Below are positions 19,169 to 29,900 of a stretch of DNA of 64,000 nt, in pieces. The notes under the pieces are model-generated. The model was not told the DNA's origin, made no database searches, and saw nothing but the letters and a program-made list of their open reading frames with translations. The number at the start of each line of letters is the position of its first letter. Position 1 is the stretch's first letter. The position numbers and the translations under genes were made by a program. Source of the stretch: an uncultured Clostridia bacterium (GTDB lineage Bacteria > Bacillota > Clostridia > Peptostreptococcales > Anaerovoracaceae); NCBI GenBank assembly GCA_944383465.1, contig CALWPQ010000025.1, positions 1-64,000 on the forward strand, in the 5' to 3' direction.

Positions 19169-21997
19169 GTGGAAAACGAAAAGACAAAAAAAATGGAAAA
19201 CGCCGCTGCGGCAAGCAGAGCGGAGCAAAATACGGCAGCATATGGCGCTGCTGCCAAAGATATGGCTAAGACATATGATCCTAAGGCTTTTGAAGACAGA
19301 ATATATGCGGATTGGGAGAAAAACGGCGCATTCCGTGCAGAGGTTGATCCAAAGAAAAAGCCGTTCACGATTATGATGCCGCCGCCAAATATTACAGGGC
19401 AGCTTCATATGGGACACGCTCTCGACCAAACGCTTCAGGATGTGCTTACGAGATGGAAGAGGATGTCAGGATATTCCGCGCTTTGGCTTCCGGGGTCAGA
19501 TCACGCCAGCATTGCAACAGAAGTAAAGGTAGTGGAGAAACTGCGCGCGGAAGGTATTTCCAAAGAAGAACTCGGACGAGAAGAATTCTTAAAGCATGTT
19601 TGGGAATGGAAGCGTGTGTACGGAGGCAAAATTACGGAGCAGTGCCGCAAGCTCGGCGATTCATGCGACTGGAGCAGAGAGCGTTTTACGATGGATGAGG
19701 GCTGCAGCAAGGCGGTAAACGCTTTCTTCAAAAAGCTCTACGATAAAGGTTTTATATATAAAGGAAACAGGCTTATAAATTGGTGTCCGACATGCGGTAC
19801 ATCGCTTTCGGACGCGGAGGTTGAGCACGAGGAGAAAAATGGCAAGTACTGGTATTTCAGATATCCGGGTGCGGACGGAAGCGAAGGCATCGTTGTTGCG
19901 ACGTCGAGACCGGAGACGATGTTCGGCGATGTCGCAATAGCCGTAAATCCGAACGACGAAAGATATAAAGAACTCATCGGCACAAAGGTAATTGTTCCGC
20001 TCATAAACCGTGAAATTCCGATTATAGCGGACAGTTATCCGGATCCCGAAAAGGGAACGGGCGCGGTTAAAATTACGCCGGCGCATGATATGAATGACTT
20101 TGAGGTAGGCGAGAGACACGGACTCGAAAGGCTTTCCTGCATAAATAATGATGCGACTATGAACAGCCTTGCAGGCAAGTATGAAGGTATGGATAGATTT
20201 GAGTGCAGAAAAGCTTGGATAGCTGATCTTGACGAAGCAGGCTTCCTCGTAAAGACGGAGGATAAGCTGATACCGTCGGGAGAATGCTACCGCTGTCACA
20301 GCGTCATAGAGCCGATGCTCTCAGATCAGTGGTTTGTAGCTATGGAGGAGCTTGCGAAACCGGCCATTGAAGCGGCAAAAGCAGGTAAGCTTACACATGT
20401 ACCAGACAGATTTGAGAAAATATACCTGCATTGGCTCGAAAATATTAAGGACTGGTGCATTTCGAGACAGCTCTGGTGGGGGCATAGAATTCCTGCGTAC
20501 TACTGCGAGGACTGCGGTGAGCTTATGGTAGAAACGGAAGCGCCGTCAAAGTGCGTTAAGTGCGGCAGTACAAATATCAGGCAGGAAGAGGACGTGCTTG
20601 ATACTTGGTTCAGCTCCGGTCTTTGGCCTTTCTCAACGCTCGGATGGCCCGACAAGACTGAAGATTTAGAGTACTTTTACCCGACAGATGTGCTTGTAAC
20701 GGGATACGATATTATATTTTTCTGGGTAATAAGAATGGTATTTTCCGGGCTCGAAGTAATGGGTGAAGTACCGTTCCATCATGTGTATATTCACGGGCTC
20801 GTAAGAGATGCGGAAGGCCGCAAGATGAGCAAATCGCTGGGAAACGGCATCGATCCGCTCGAAGTGATAGATGAGTACGGAGCAGATGCGCTGAGATTTA
20901 TGCTGACAACGGGCATCACGCCGGGCAATGATATGAGATTTAAGACAGAGAGACTTGAGTCGGCGAGAAACTTTGCCAACAAGCTCTGGAACGCGTCGCG
21001 GTTTGTAATAATGAACTTAAAGGATGAGGACGGTAATTTGCGTCCGATGGCAGAACCAAGCTTGACGGAGCAGTGCAGCGACAGCTTGGCAGAATGCGCA
21101 GGCCGTCAAGCGGCGCTTTGCGGCAGCGCGCTCCGCGCCGAGGATAAATGGATGATAGCGCGCGTAAATGACGCGGTAAAGTATGTAAATGACGCCCTGG
21201 AAAAGTACGATCTTGCGCTTGCCGGTCAGAGAGTATACGAGCTCATTTGGAACGAATACTGCGACTGGTACATTGAGCTTGTTAAAGGCAGACTCTATGG
21301 AGATGACGAAGAGGATAAAAAAGCGGCAAGATATGTGCTCGTAAGAACGCTCACCGATATGCTCAAGATGCTGCATCCGTTTATGCCGTTCATCACGGAA
21401 GAAATCTGGAGCTTTCTGCCGCGCCTCGAAGCTGACAAGAAAGCTGAAAACCCGCATGATTTTCTGATGAAGGCAGACTGGCCGCTATATGATGAAAAGC
21501 TCACCTTTGAAGATGATGTAAAGACGCTGGAGACAGCTATGAACGCAATCAGAAGCATAAGAAACATAAGAGCTGAAGCTGAAACGGCGCCCGGCAAGAA
21601 GCTCAGAGCTGTAGTCGTAGCAGAGGGTGAAGCGCTTGCACGCATAAAAAAAGGAGAAAGCTATATTAAGAGTCTCGCCAATATCGAGAGCATAACATTT
21701 GCGCAGCGCAGGGATGAAGCACCGGATGATGTAATGTCGGCAGTTATAGACGGTGCGGAAATTCTCATACCGCTTGACGAGCTTGTGGATTACAAGGCTG
21801 AGTTTGAACGCCTGACGAAGGAAAAAGCAAGGCTCGAGAATGAAGTGAAGAGAGTGCAGGGAATGCTGTCAAATCCGGGGTTCGTGAACAAGGCGCCGGC
21901 GGCTAAGATTGAAGAAGAAAAAGAAAAGATGGTAAAATATAAAGATATGCTCGAAAAGGTAACTTCACGTCTTGCACTCATATCAAAAAAATTGTAA
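19169..21997 (+). CDS. valS: Valyl-tRNA synthetase
   Basis: 942 residues, a class I synthetase that charges tRNA-Val in the cytoplasm. The HIGH motif is HMGH (PNITGQLHMGHAL), the KMSKS motif is intact (GRKMSKSLGNG), and SSGLWPFSTLGWP is typical of ValRS rather than Ile/LeuRS. The CP1 editing domain lies between them, and the C-terminus has the ValRS coiled-coil arm (about 875-942, Lys/Glu-rich). The chosen start is GTG at 19169, ten bases after AAAGGAG. The extra 30-residue Ala/Glu-rich start looks dispensable, so a later ATG at 19194 is possible. Regulation is by the T-box directly upstream. Confidence 0.97.
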   Translation: MENEKTKKMENAAAASRAEQNTAAYGAAAKDMAKTYDPKAFEDRIYADWEKNGAFRAEVDPKKKPFTIMMPPPNITGQLHMGHALDQTLQDVLTRWKRMSGYSALWLPGSDHASIATEVKVVEKLRAEGISKEELGREEFLKHVWEWKRVYGGKITEQCRKLGDSCDWSRERFTMDEGCSKAVNAFFKKLYDKGFIYKGNRLINWCPTCGTSLSDAEVEHEEKNGKYWYFRYPGADGSEGIVVATSRPETMFGDVAIAVNPNDERYKELIGTKVIVPLINREIPIIADSYPDPEKGTGAVKITPAHDMNDFEVGERHGLERLSCINNDATMNSLAGKYEGMDRFECRKAWIADLDEAGFLVKTEDKLIPSGECYRCHSVIEPMLSDQWFVAMEELAKPAIEAAKAGKLTHVPDRFEKIYLHWLENIKDWCISRQLWWGHRIPAYYCEDCGELMVETEAPSKCVKCGSTNIRQEEDVLDTWFSSGLWPFSTLGWPDKTEDLEYFYPTDVLVTGYDIIFFWVIRMVFSGLEVMGEVPFHHVYIHGLVRDAEGRKMSKSLGNGIDPLEVIDEYGADALRFMLTTGITPGNDMRFKTERLESARNFANKLWNASRFVIMNLKDEDGNLRPMAEPSLTEQCSDSLAECAGRQAALCGSALRAEDKWMIARVNDAVKYVNDALEKYDLALAGQRVYELIWNEYCDWYIELVKGRLYGDDEEDKKAARYVLVRTLTDMLKMLHPFMPFITEEIWSFLPRLEADKKAENPHDFLMKADWPLYDEKLTFEDDVKTLETAMNAIRSIRNIRAEAETAPGKKLRAVVVAEGEALARIKKGESYIKSLANIESITFAQRRDEAPDDVMSAVIDGAEILIPLDELVDYKAEFERLTKEKARLENEVKRVQGMLSNPGFVNKAPAAKIEEEKEKMVKYKDMLEKVTSRLALISKKL

Positions 21998-22017
21998 AAT
22001 AATAGTGAAAATAAATC

Positions 22018-22048
22018 TAAGCGTCCCTTTGTAAACAGGGGACGCTTA
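22018..22048 (+). terminator. Weak terminator-like hairpin after valS
   Basis: TAAGCGTCCC (22018-22027) pairs with GGGACGCTTA (22039-22048) around an 11-base loop, 21 bases past the valS stop. No T-run follows, so its terminator role is uncertain. Confidence 0.4.
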
Positions 22049-22111
22049 CTGCTACTTATAAAGGCGGGGAGGGAGAGCTTTAGAAAAGCTTAATATAAAG
22101 AGAGACAAAAA

Positions 22112-23476
22112 ATGAAAGAAGCAAATATTACCGATAGACAAAAAAAAGAAAATGCGATAGAAAAAATAGGCGAGTTTCATAGGTTTGGCAGTATTCTCGG
22201 ACTTGAGCGCATGAATGAGCTGATGAAAAGGCTTGGGAATCCCGAAAAGGAATTAAAATGTATACATGTTGCAGGCACAAATGGCAAAGGCTCGGTATGC
22301 AGATTTATATATTCTGCGCTTCTGGCAAACGGCTACAGCGTCGGTATATACACGTCGCCGTATCTGACCGTTTTTAACGAGAGAATAGAGCTTGACGGAG
22401 AATATATAAGCGACAGCGATCTTGCCGCGTATACAGACGAGGTTCTTGAAAAGGTGAGTCAAATGACAGAAGAAGGCTTTGCTTCACCGACAGAATTCGA
22501 GGTGATTACGGCGATTGCATTCCTGTATTTTGCGAGAAAGGGCTGCGATTATGCGGTAATGGAGGTCGGACTCGGAGGACGAGGCGACTCAACAAACATT
22601 ATAGAAAAACCGCTCGCCTGCGTTATAACCTCAATTTCCTACGACCACACCGACAGGCTCGGAAACACGCTTGCGGAAATTGCGCGTGAAAAAGCGGGTA
22701 TAATAAAACCAGGCGCGCCGGTAATTATGAATGTAGATACGGACGAGGCGAAAAGGGAAATAGCCCGCGCTGCTTACAAAAATGGCTGTGTTCTGTACGA
22801 CGTGGAAAGAATAAAGTGCGCGAATATCGAAAATGATATAAGCGGCAGCAAATTTGATGCTTTCATAGGAGAGACCGAATACAAAGATCTCAGGATATCT
22901 ATGCTTGGAAAGCATCAAATAGAAAATGCACTCACGGCGCTCACAGCGCTTGAAGTGCTGCGAAAGCGGCGCTGCGTAAGCGTGGAACGCACAAAGCTTT
23001 ATAAAGGCTTTTATGAAGCGAAAAATATCGGCAGATTTGAAATCGTGCCGCCGAAAGCGCAGAATATAGCTTTAAAAGCTGTTTCGCCGTATATTGTCCT
23101 TGACGGCGCGCATAATGAGGCAGGAGCCTCAGCCCTTGCCGAAACCTTGAAAACATATTTTGCGAATAAAAAAATACTTGCCGTCGTCGGCGTGCTTTCA
23201 GATAAAGCTGCCGATAAAATTACGGCAAGCCTGTGCAGTATCTGCGACAGCTTTATCGCCACAGAGCCGCGGAACGAAAGGAAACTTAGCGCAGAGCTTC
23301 TCGCACAGATGATAGAAAAAAATGGCAGAAGCTGCATAATTGAAAGAGAGCCGATAGCAGCACTTGCTAAAGCGCGCGAAAAAATTGAAAAAGAAAATTT
23401 TGAGGTGCTTCTCATAGCAGGTTCGCTCTATCTCATAGGGGAGATTCGCGGCATTTTATTTGAAGGGAGAGATTAA
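22112..23476 (+). CDS. folC: Folylpolyglutamate synthase / dihydrofolate synthase
   Basis: 454 residues. It adds glutamates to folates and probably makes dihydrofolate from dihydropteroate. The Mur-ligase-type fold shows the P-loop AGTNGKGSVCRF near 54-65, the FolC signature GLGGRGDSTNI, the metal-loop SYDHTDRLGNT, and the C-terminal IVLDGAHNEAGA. Only one FolC is seen, so a bifunctional role is likely, as in most Bacillota. It often follows valS in this phylum, as here. Its stop codon is one base from the next start. Confidence 0.95.
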   Translation: MKEANITDRQKKENAIEKIGEFHRFGSILGLERMNELMKRLGNPEKELKCIHVAGTNGKGSVCRFIYSALLANGYSVGIYTSPYLTVFNERIELDGEYISDSDLAAYTDEVLEKVSQMTEEGFASPTEFEVITAIAFLYFARKGCDYAVMEVGLGGRGDSTNIIEKPLACVITSISYDHTDRLGNTLAEIAREKAGIIKPGAPVIMNVDTDEAKREIARAAYKNGCVLYDVERIKCANIENDISGSKFDAFIGETEYKDLRISMLGKHQIENALTALTALEVLRKRRCVSVERTKLYKGFYEAKNIGRFEIVPPKAQNIALKAVSPYIVLDGAHNEAGASALAETLKTYFANKKILAVVGVLSDKAADKITASLCSICDSFIATEPRNERKLSAELLAQMIEKNGRSCIIEREPIAALAKAREKIEKENFEVLLIAGSLYLIGEIRGILFEGRD

Positions 23477-23477
23477 A

Positions 23478-24464
23478 ATGGTTGAAGCTGAAAAGAAATA
23501 TAAACTGGAGACGACAGATGAGCAGAGGAAAGTACTTCTTATATACAATCCCAACTCGGGAAATGGGATGTTTCCAAGATACTTAGACCTTATAATATCC
23601 AAATTTCAGGATAAAGGGTTTCTTATAAGACCTGTCAGAGGGGCAAGCACTGATATACTCGATTATGTTTTTTCGCACATACATGCAGAGCAGTATAGAA
23701 ATATAATAATTGCCGGCGGAGATGGTACGGTGAATATTGTCGTAAATGCGATGATGAAACACGAAATTGACTTGCCGATAGCGATATTCCCGGCCGGTAC
23801 GGCCAATGATTTTGCATATTATATGAACATACCGAATGAAATAAATCAAATGATAGATATCGCGCTTGGAAACGAATTTGTTTATGTCGATCTGGCAAAG
23901 ATGAACGACAGGCACTATATAAATGTAGCAGCTATGGGCACGCTTGTGGATGTTTCTCAGAAAACTGACCCCAACCTTAAAAATACGCTGGGAATAATGG
24001 CATATTACCTTAAAGGGATATCGGAAATTCCAAATCTGCACGCTATTCCTATTTCCATAAAGAGTAAAGAATGTACGGAAGATATTGATATGTATTTTAT
24101 GGTTGTTATGAACGGAGGCTCAGCAGGAGGCTTCAGGCGCGTTGCTCCGGAGTCTGACATAAGAGACGGGCTTTTGGATGTTATAATATTTAAAAAGATG
24201 CTGATTCCTGAATTTGCGCCGCTCTTCTTTGAAGTGCTCGCGGGGCATCATCCTCACAATAAAAACGTGCTTTACTTTAAGACGGACGAACTCTATCTCG
24301 AATCTCCTGAGGATGTTTCCACGGATGTCGACGGCGAAAAGGGCGAGAAATTTCCGCTTCATTTTACGGTACTGCATAATAAGCTGAGAATACTATACTC
24401 CGATCCGCCTGAACTTAGTGAAGAAGACTTAGCGGAAAGATATAAACACAGGATTATGGTGTAG
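23478..24464 (+). CDS. Diacylglycerol/lipid kinase family protein (YegS/DgkB-like)
   Basis: About 328 residues. The DAGK catalytic motif GGDGTVN is present (IIAGGDGTVNIVVNAM), with the glycine-rich opening LLIYNPNSGNGMF and the conserved FPAGTANDFA. Members phosphorylate diacylglycerol or related lipids; the soluble DgkB type recycles diacylglycerol from lipoteichoic acid synthesis. The ATG at 23478 is preferred over an upstream TTG at 23460 because GAAGGGAGAG (23462-23471) lies at the right distance. It is translationally tight with folC (one-base gap). Confidence 0.9.
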   Translation: MVEAEKKYKLETTDEQRKVLLIYNPNSGNGMFPRYLDLIISKFQDKGFLIRPVRGASTDILDYVFSHIHAEQYRNIIIAGGDGTVNIVVNAMMKHEIDLPIAIFPAGTANDFAYYMNIPNEINQMIDIALGNEFVYVDLAKMNDRHYINVAAMGTLVDVSQKTDPNLKNTLGIMAYYLKGISEIPNLHAIPISIKSKECTEDIDMYFMVVMNGGSAGGFRRVAPESDIRDGLLDVIIFKKMLIPEFAPLFFEVLAGHHPHNKNVLYFKTDELYLESPEDVSTDVDGEKGEKFPLHFTVLHNKLRILYSDPPELSEEDLAERYKHRIMV

Positions 24465-24568
24465 AAGAACGCGGCAAAACCTTGTCCGCTCTGTTTTAAT
24501 CTGTCATATGAACGCGTCCGCGCTCATAATATGTAAATACATACATTTGCATAGGAGGACGGACATAG

Positions 24569-25195
24569 ATGGAAACTAATCCTGATATCATAGAAACAAA
24601 CAGAGCGAGACTTACGGGAGAACTTTTGAAAGATCTTGATTTTAGTCACAGGACATACGGAGAAGCGTTTTACGAGACGCTGATAGGAGTTGAGCGAAGC
24701 AGCGGATACAGAGACGAGATAAGGCTGCAGATTTCGGAAAGGCTGCTTCTTGGACTGTGTCTCGGCGCAGGCTCGAGAGTAGACGTACGCGGACAGGTGC
24801 GTACATATAACGAAGAGACAGACGGCAGAAGCAAGCTTAACATAGTTGTATTTGCGCGCGAAATTTCAGAGATACCGGAGGATGAACAGCTTTTTTACGA
24901 AAATGAGATATATCTCGACGGTCATATCTGTAAAACACCGATTAGGCGTACATCGCCTCTTGGAAGAGAAATCTGCGATATTATGCTTGCGGTCAACAGA
25001 ATGTATAATAAATCGGACTATATACCATGCATCGCCTGGGGCAGAAACGCCTCTTATGCCGGAGTGCTCGATGTAGGAATGCGTCTGACGATCACGGGAA
25101 GAATACAGAGCCGCGAATACCGAAAAAAGGACAGCTTTGGCAACAGCACGCTGCATACGGCGTACGAAGTTTCTGTTGTGAAAATAGAAGGATGA
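24569..25195 (+). CDS. Single-stranded DNA-binding protein with two OB-fold-like units
   Basis: 208 residues. Two successive OB-like units are visible: residues about 14-105 (RARLTGELLKDLDF ... LNIVVFAREISEI) and about 112-207 (NEIYLDGHICKTPIRRTSPLGREICDIMLAVNR ... YIPCIAWGRNA ... LTITGRIQSREYRK). The second resembles the core of ordinary SSB. This double-OB form is found in Clostridia as a second SSB-like protein and lacks the acidic C-terminal tail that recruits partners. Its role is inferred, not known. It has a clear ribosome-binding site (ATAGGAGGAC). Confidence 0.75.
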   Translation: METNPDIIETNRARLTGELLKDLDFSHRTYGEAFYETLIGVERSSGYRDEIRLQISERLLLGLCLGAGSRVDVRGQVRTYNEETDGRSKLNIVVFAREISEIPEDEQLFYENEIYLDGHICKTPIRRTSPLGREICDIMLAVNRMYNKSDYIPCIAWGRNASYAGVLDVGMRLTITGRIQSREYRKKDSFGNSTLHTAYEVSVVKIEG

Positions 25196-25274
25196 TATAT
25201 CTAAAATACCTTTTAAAAAGAGCATTCCTGCTATATAATATATAATAGGGTTTTTTATATACCAAGGAGGAAAA

Positions 25275-26297
25275 ATGAGAATAATAATAGACGGAATGGG
25301 CGGAGACAATGCGCCGGGTGAAATAGTAAAGGGTGTAGTTGAGGCTCTTAACATTATAAATGACGAAATAGTAATCGTTGGAAACGAAAGCGCTATCAAA
25401 GCTGAGCTGAAAAAATGCAGGGGAAAATATCCAAAGGACAGACTCGGCATAAAACATGCTTCTGATGTAATTACAAACGATGATGCGCCTGTGCGCGCGA
25501 TAAGAGCAAAAAAAGACTCTTCGATGGTCATCGGCATAACGATGGTAAAAAACGGTGAGGGCGATATGTTTATTTCTGCGGGAAATTCAGGCGCGCTGAT
25601 GGCGGGCGGGCTTTTCATACTCGGAAGAATACAGGGAATAGACAGACCTGCCATCGCCAGCATATATCCTATACTTGGAAGAAGTTATCCTTCGATAATT
25701 GTGGATGCGGGAGCCAACGCTGAGTGTAAGCCCAATAATCTGCTCGAATTCGGTGTAATGGGAAGCATCTATATGGAAAAGGTAATGGGCATAAAAAATC
25801 CGCGTGTCGGGCTTGTTAACATAGGTGCCGAAGAGTCCAAAGGCTCGACGCTTACAAAGGCGGCATACGACCTCATAAGCAAAAGCAGAGTTAATTTTGT
25901 CGGCAATGTCGAGGCAAGAGAAGTGCCTGCGGGAGCGTGCGATGTAATCATATGCGACGGATTTGTGGGCAATGTCATCTTAAAGCTCACGGAAGGCCTT
26001 GCGTGGAATATACTTAAGCTCTTAAAAAATAAATTCACGGACGGCGGTGTTGCCAAGATGGGAGCGCTGCTGCTTTCTGGCAAGATGCGTGAGCTCAAAA
26101 GCGAGTTTGACTATTCGGAGTACGGCGGTGCGCCGATATTAGGAGTTAAGGGCTCCATCGTCAAAATGCACGGTTCGTCAAATGCTAACGCCGTAAAAAA
26201 TACGATACTAAAAGCTATACCTTATGTAAATAATAACGTGGTACAGATAATACAGAACTCTGTTGAAGAGTTAGAGGAGATTACGATAAGTGAATAA
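25275..26297 (+). CDS. plsX: Phosphate acyltransferase PlsX
   Basis: 340 residues. It converts acyl-ACP and phosphate to acyl-phosphate, the donor for PlsY. The opening IIIDGMGGDNAPGEIVKG and the blocks SAGNSGALMAGG, DAGANAECKP and ICDGFVGNVILKLTEG are PlsX signatures. The AAGGAGG ribosome-binding site is strong. In many Firmicutes plsX is followed by fabD, fabG and acpP before rnc; here it overlaps rnc directly. Confidence 0.97.
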   Translation: MRIIIDGMGGDNAPGEIVKGVVEALNIINDEIVIVGNESAIKAELKKCRGKYPKDRLGIKHASDVITNDDAPVRAIRAKKDSSMVIGITMVKNGEGDMFISAGNSGALMAGGLFILGRIQGIDRPAIASIYPILGRSYPSIIVDAGANAECKPNNLLEFGVMGSIYMEKVMGIKNPRVGLVNIGAEESKGSTLTKAAYDLISKSRVNFVGNVEAREVPAGACDVIICDGFVGNVILKLTEGLAWNILKLLKNKFTDGGVAKMGALLLSGKMRELKSEFDYSEYGGAPILGVKGSIVKMHGSSNANAVKNTILKAIPYVNNNVVQIIQNSVEELEEITISE

Positions 26298-26994
26298 TGC
26301 TACCTGGGAATTTGAAAAAAAACTGAATTACGAATTTAAAGATAAAAGCTTGCTTGAAATGGCGCTGACACACAGCTCGTATCATTATGTAATAAAGGAA
26401 AATAAGGCGCTTCATAATAATGAACGCCTTGAATTTCTTGGAGACGCGTTTCTTGACGCAATAATAAGCGAAGAACTGTATGCAAGGCTTCCTGATGTGG
26501 AGGAAGGGACGCTTACAAAAATGCGAGCCAAAATCGTATGTGAAGAGACTCTTGCAGTGTGCGGAGCGAAGATCGAAGTAGGAAATTTTTTAAAGCTCGG
26601 ACGCGGTGAAGAAAAAAGCGGCGGGCGCCGGCGTGAATCGATAATTGCGGATGCTGTCGAGGCCATAATCGGAGCGATGTTTCTCGATGGGGGGTACGAT
26701 TGTGCCAAAAAATTTGTGCTTTCACTTTTCGGACAAGCTGTAGAAGAAGCTCTTTCCGGCAAGCTGCACACAGACTACAAGTCGGAAATGCAGGAAAGGG
26801 TTCAGGGCTCGTCTCAGAAGCCTTTAAAATACAGAGTTACGGGAACAACAGGACCTGACCATGATAAAGTATTTTATGTCGATCTGTTCCTCGGCGACGA
26901 AGTGATAGGAAGAGGAAGGGGAAAGAGCAAGAAAGAAGCGGAAAGGAATGCGGCAAAAGAAGCGCTTGAAAGGAGTGACAAATTTGTATTTTAA
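26290..26994 (+). CDS. rnc: Ribonuclease III
   Basis: 234 residues. The catalytic domain has the signature NERLEFLGDAFLDAIISEEL (around residue 40) and the second acidic site EAIIGAMFLDGGY. A C-terminal double-stranded RNA-binding domain ends GRGRGKSKKEAERNAAKEAL. It cuts double-stranded RNA in rRNA and mRNA processing. The start is GTG at 26290, which overlaps the plsX end by eight bases, so translation is coupled. Confidence 0.97.
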   Translation: MNNATWEFEKKLNYEFKDKSLLEMALTHSSYHYVIKENKALHNNERLEFLGDAFLDAIISEELYARLPDVEEGTLTKMRAKIVCEETLAVCGAKIEVGNFLKLGRGEEKSGGRRRESIIADAVEAIIGAMFLDGGYDCAKKFVLSLFGQAVEEALSGKLHTDYKSEMQERVQGSSQKPLKYRVTGTTGPDHDKVFYVDLFLGDEVIGRGRGKSKKEAERNAAKEALERSDKFVF

Positions 26995-29900
26995 AAAAAT
27001 ATATATGCACGGATTCAAGTCTTTTGCCGAGCCGGTTACTATAGATTTTCACGAAGGGATTACCTGTATAGTCGGACCGAACGGTTCCGGAAAGAGCAAC
27101 ATTTCTGATGCTATACGCTGGGTACTTGGAGAGCAAAGCCCGAAAGCGCTGCGCGGCGGCAAGATGGACGAGGTAATATTTGCAGGTACGGCAAGCAGAA
27201 AATCTCGCGGAATGGCGGAAGTTACTCTCGTAATTGACAATTCCGAAGGAATACTGCCGATAGACTACAACGAAGTTGCAATTACGAGGCGAATGTATCG
27301 CTCAGGCGAGAGTGAGTATCTCATTAACAACAACCAGTGCAGGCTTAAGGACATACGAGAGCTGATAATGGATACAGGAATAGGAGTTGATGGTTATTCA
27401 ATAATCGGACAGGGCAAAATTGCCGATATCGTGTCGAATAAACCGGAGTCGAGAAGAGAAATCTTTGAAGAGGCTGCGGGTATTGTTATGTACAGGACAA
27501 AAAAAGCGGAAGTTGAGAGAAAATTGGCCGCGTCGAATGCAAACCTCGAGCGTGTAAACGACATCGTATCGGAAATAGAAGGCCGTATCGGTAAGCTTAA
27601 GACTGACAGTGAAAAGGCTGCGGAGTATCTCAGCCTGCGAGATAGATACAAGGAGCTTGAAATAAATATTACGCTTAAAAATATAGAAAATTTGGAGCTC
27701 AAAGTGGAGTTTCTAAAGGACGATATAATTGAAGCTGCCGCGGAAATAGAAGCACTGCGCGAAGAAAAGGCGGAAATCGATAAGAAAACAGCGGCAGACA
27801 AAATGCGCTCGGAAAATCTCGAGGAGCTTGCGAGCGAAACATCGGCCAAGCTGCTTTTGGCGGTAGAAGAAATAAATGCGCTGGCGCGCAGAAGTGAAGT
27901 AAACCGCGAGAGAATTTCTGCATTAGATGAAAACACGAGGAGACTGACGGCAGAGATAGCAGCGGCAGCAGCAAAGCTGGCAGATGAAAAGGAAAATGCA
28001 GAAGGCTTAAAGCGAGATAACGGCAAAATAGATGAAGAGCTTGCGCAGTTAGACAATGCGCTGAAAGATGCTCTTGAACGCTATGAAAAGCTTACAGGTG
28101 TGCTCGGAGCGGAGGCGGAGAGCATAGACAGCAGGAAAAACAGCATATACGAGCTACATAGTCTTGCTCAGAGCAAGCGTGCCGAGGCGCAGAGCTTGAG
28201 AAGCCTTAAGGAAAATTTAAATATGAGGCGCGCGCAGCTCGAAGCAGAATACGAAGAAGAGCAAGCTGAACGCGCAAATGCGGAGAAAGCAAAGCGCGAG
28301 TCTGAGGCTGAAAGAGCTGGACTTATAAAAGATACGGAGGATGCGCGCAGTGCAGCGCGGACTCTTACCGAAAAATACAACAGCAGTTTGATGAAAGAAA
28401 GACAGACTGCAAAGGAGATTGAAGAGCTTCGCATAACTATTGGCCAGCTTTCGGGAAGAAAGAAGACTATAGAGGAAATGGAAGCCAACTATGAGGGCTA
28501 CAACCACGCCGTACGTTACATAATGAAGGCAGATATGCGCGGAATAGAGGGCGTAGTTGCGGAGCTTATGAATGTTCCTGCTGGTTACGAGACGGCAATT
28601 GAAACAGCGCTCGGAGCATCGCTGCAAAATATCGTCTGCGCTGACGACAAAAGCGCGCAGGATGCGGTAAACATTCTTAAAGCAAACAGAGCCGGACGCC
28701 TTACGTTTCTGCCGCTTGCATCTGTAAGAGGCACTTTGAATAAGGACAGCCGCGTAACATCGGCGGCGGGCTTTAAAGGCTATGGCAGCGAGTGCATAGA
28801 ATTTGATAGCAAGTATAGGAATATATTTGAATATCTGCTCGGCAGAACAGTCGTTGTCGATAATATGAATAATGCGGTAAAGCTTTCCAAAACGGCGGGC
28901 AGCGGACTTCGCTTCGTTACACTGGAAGGAGAAATAATAAACTCTGGTGGTGCTATTACGGGCGGACGCTATAAGAATAACACGGCAAATCTGCTCGAGA
29001 GGAAAGCAGAAATAGCGAAACTTGAAAGTGAGATTGCTGTCAAGACTAAAAGTAAGCAAGAATCGGACGAGAAACTTGATGAATTAAGACGTTTTATAGA
29101 GAGGACAGCGGATGAAATCGCTGAGGCAAACGAAGAAGTAAAAAGGCTTGAAGTTGCTCTTATAATGTGTGAAAACAGGCTTGAAACAGCATTGAGCGTA
29201 CTTGCCGATATGGACGAGAGTAAAGAAAAGAGAAAGAGTGAATTTGATAGAATAGAAGAAGAAGGCGCGAAATCAAGCGCAATGATAGCAGCTCTGCTTG
29301 CGGAAGCTGAAAAAGCCGAGCGCGATATCGAAGAAGCGACGGATGAGACTAACAGCGCGCTGGCCGAATACGAAGAAAAGAGAAGCGCACTCGATGAAAT
29401 AAACGAAGAGATAGTGAAAGCGCGAATGGCTGTGAACTTATGCAGAGAGCAGAAGAACAGTATTGACTCGATGGCAGTGCTTGTAAATGAGCGAATATTA
29501 GATCTTACACGCGAGTTGGAGGAAAAGACGCGCGAAAGAGAAAATCTTCTTAATCAGCGGAGCGAAATTACATCGGGTCACGATGATACGGATGCGCTTG
29601 TATCGGCAAAGATACGCGAAAGAGAAAATCTTGAAAGCTACGCTGCGGAAATCGCAGAGGAAAAGGCGGCCGTAGCTGCGGCAATCAATGAAAGCTCAGA
29701 AGCAAAGGATGAGATAGAACAAAAGCTTACAGTACTCCAGGACAGTAAGTACAATACGGAAATAAAGATAGCGAAAAATGAAACGCAGCTTGATAATTTT
29801 AAGGACAAGCTGTGGGAAGAATTCGAGGTTTCATATGTACAGGCTATGGAATTCAAGAAAAAAGACTTTGTGATGAATGCGGCCGTGCAGGAATCGCGAA

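Noticed and set aside
27394..28056. Long Ser-rich frame antisense to smc
   Set aside because: A shadow of the Glu/Ala/Lys-rich coiled coil; similar Ser-rich shadows occur opposite grpE, dnaK and ftsY.
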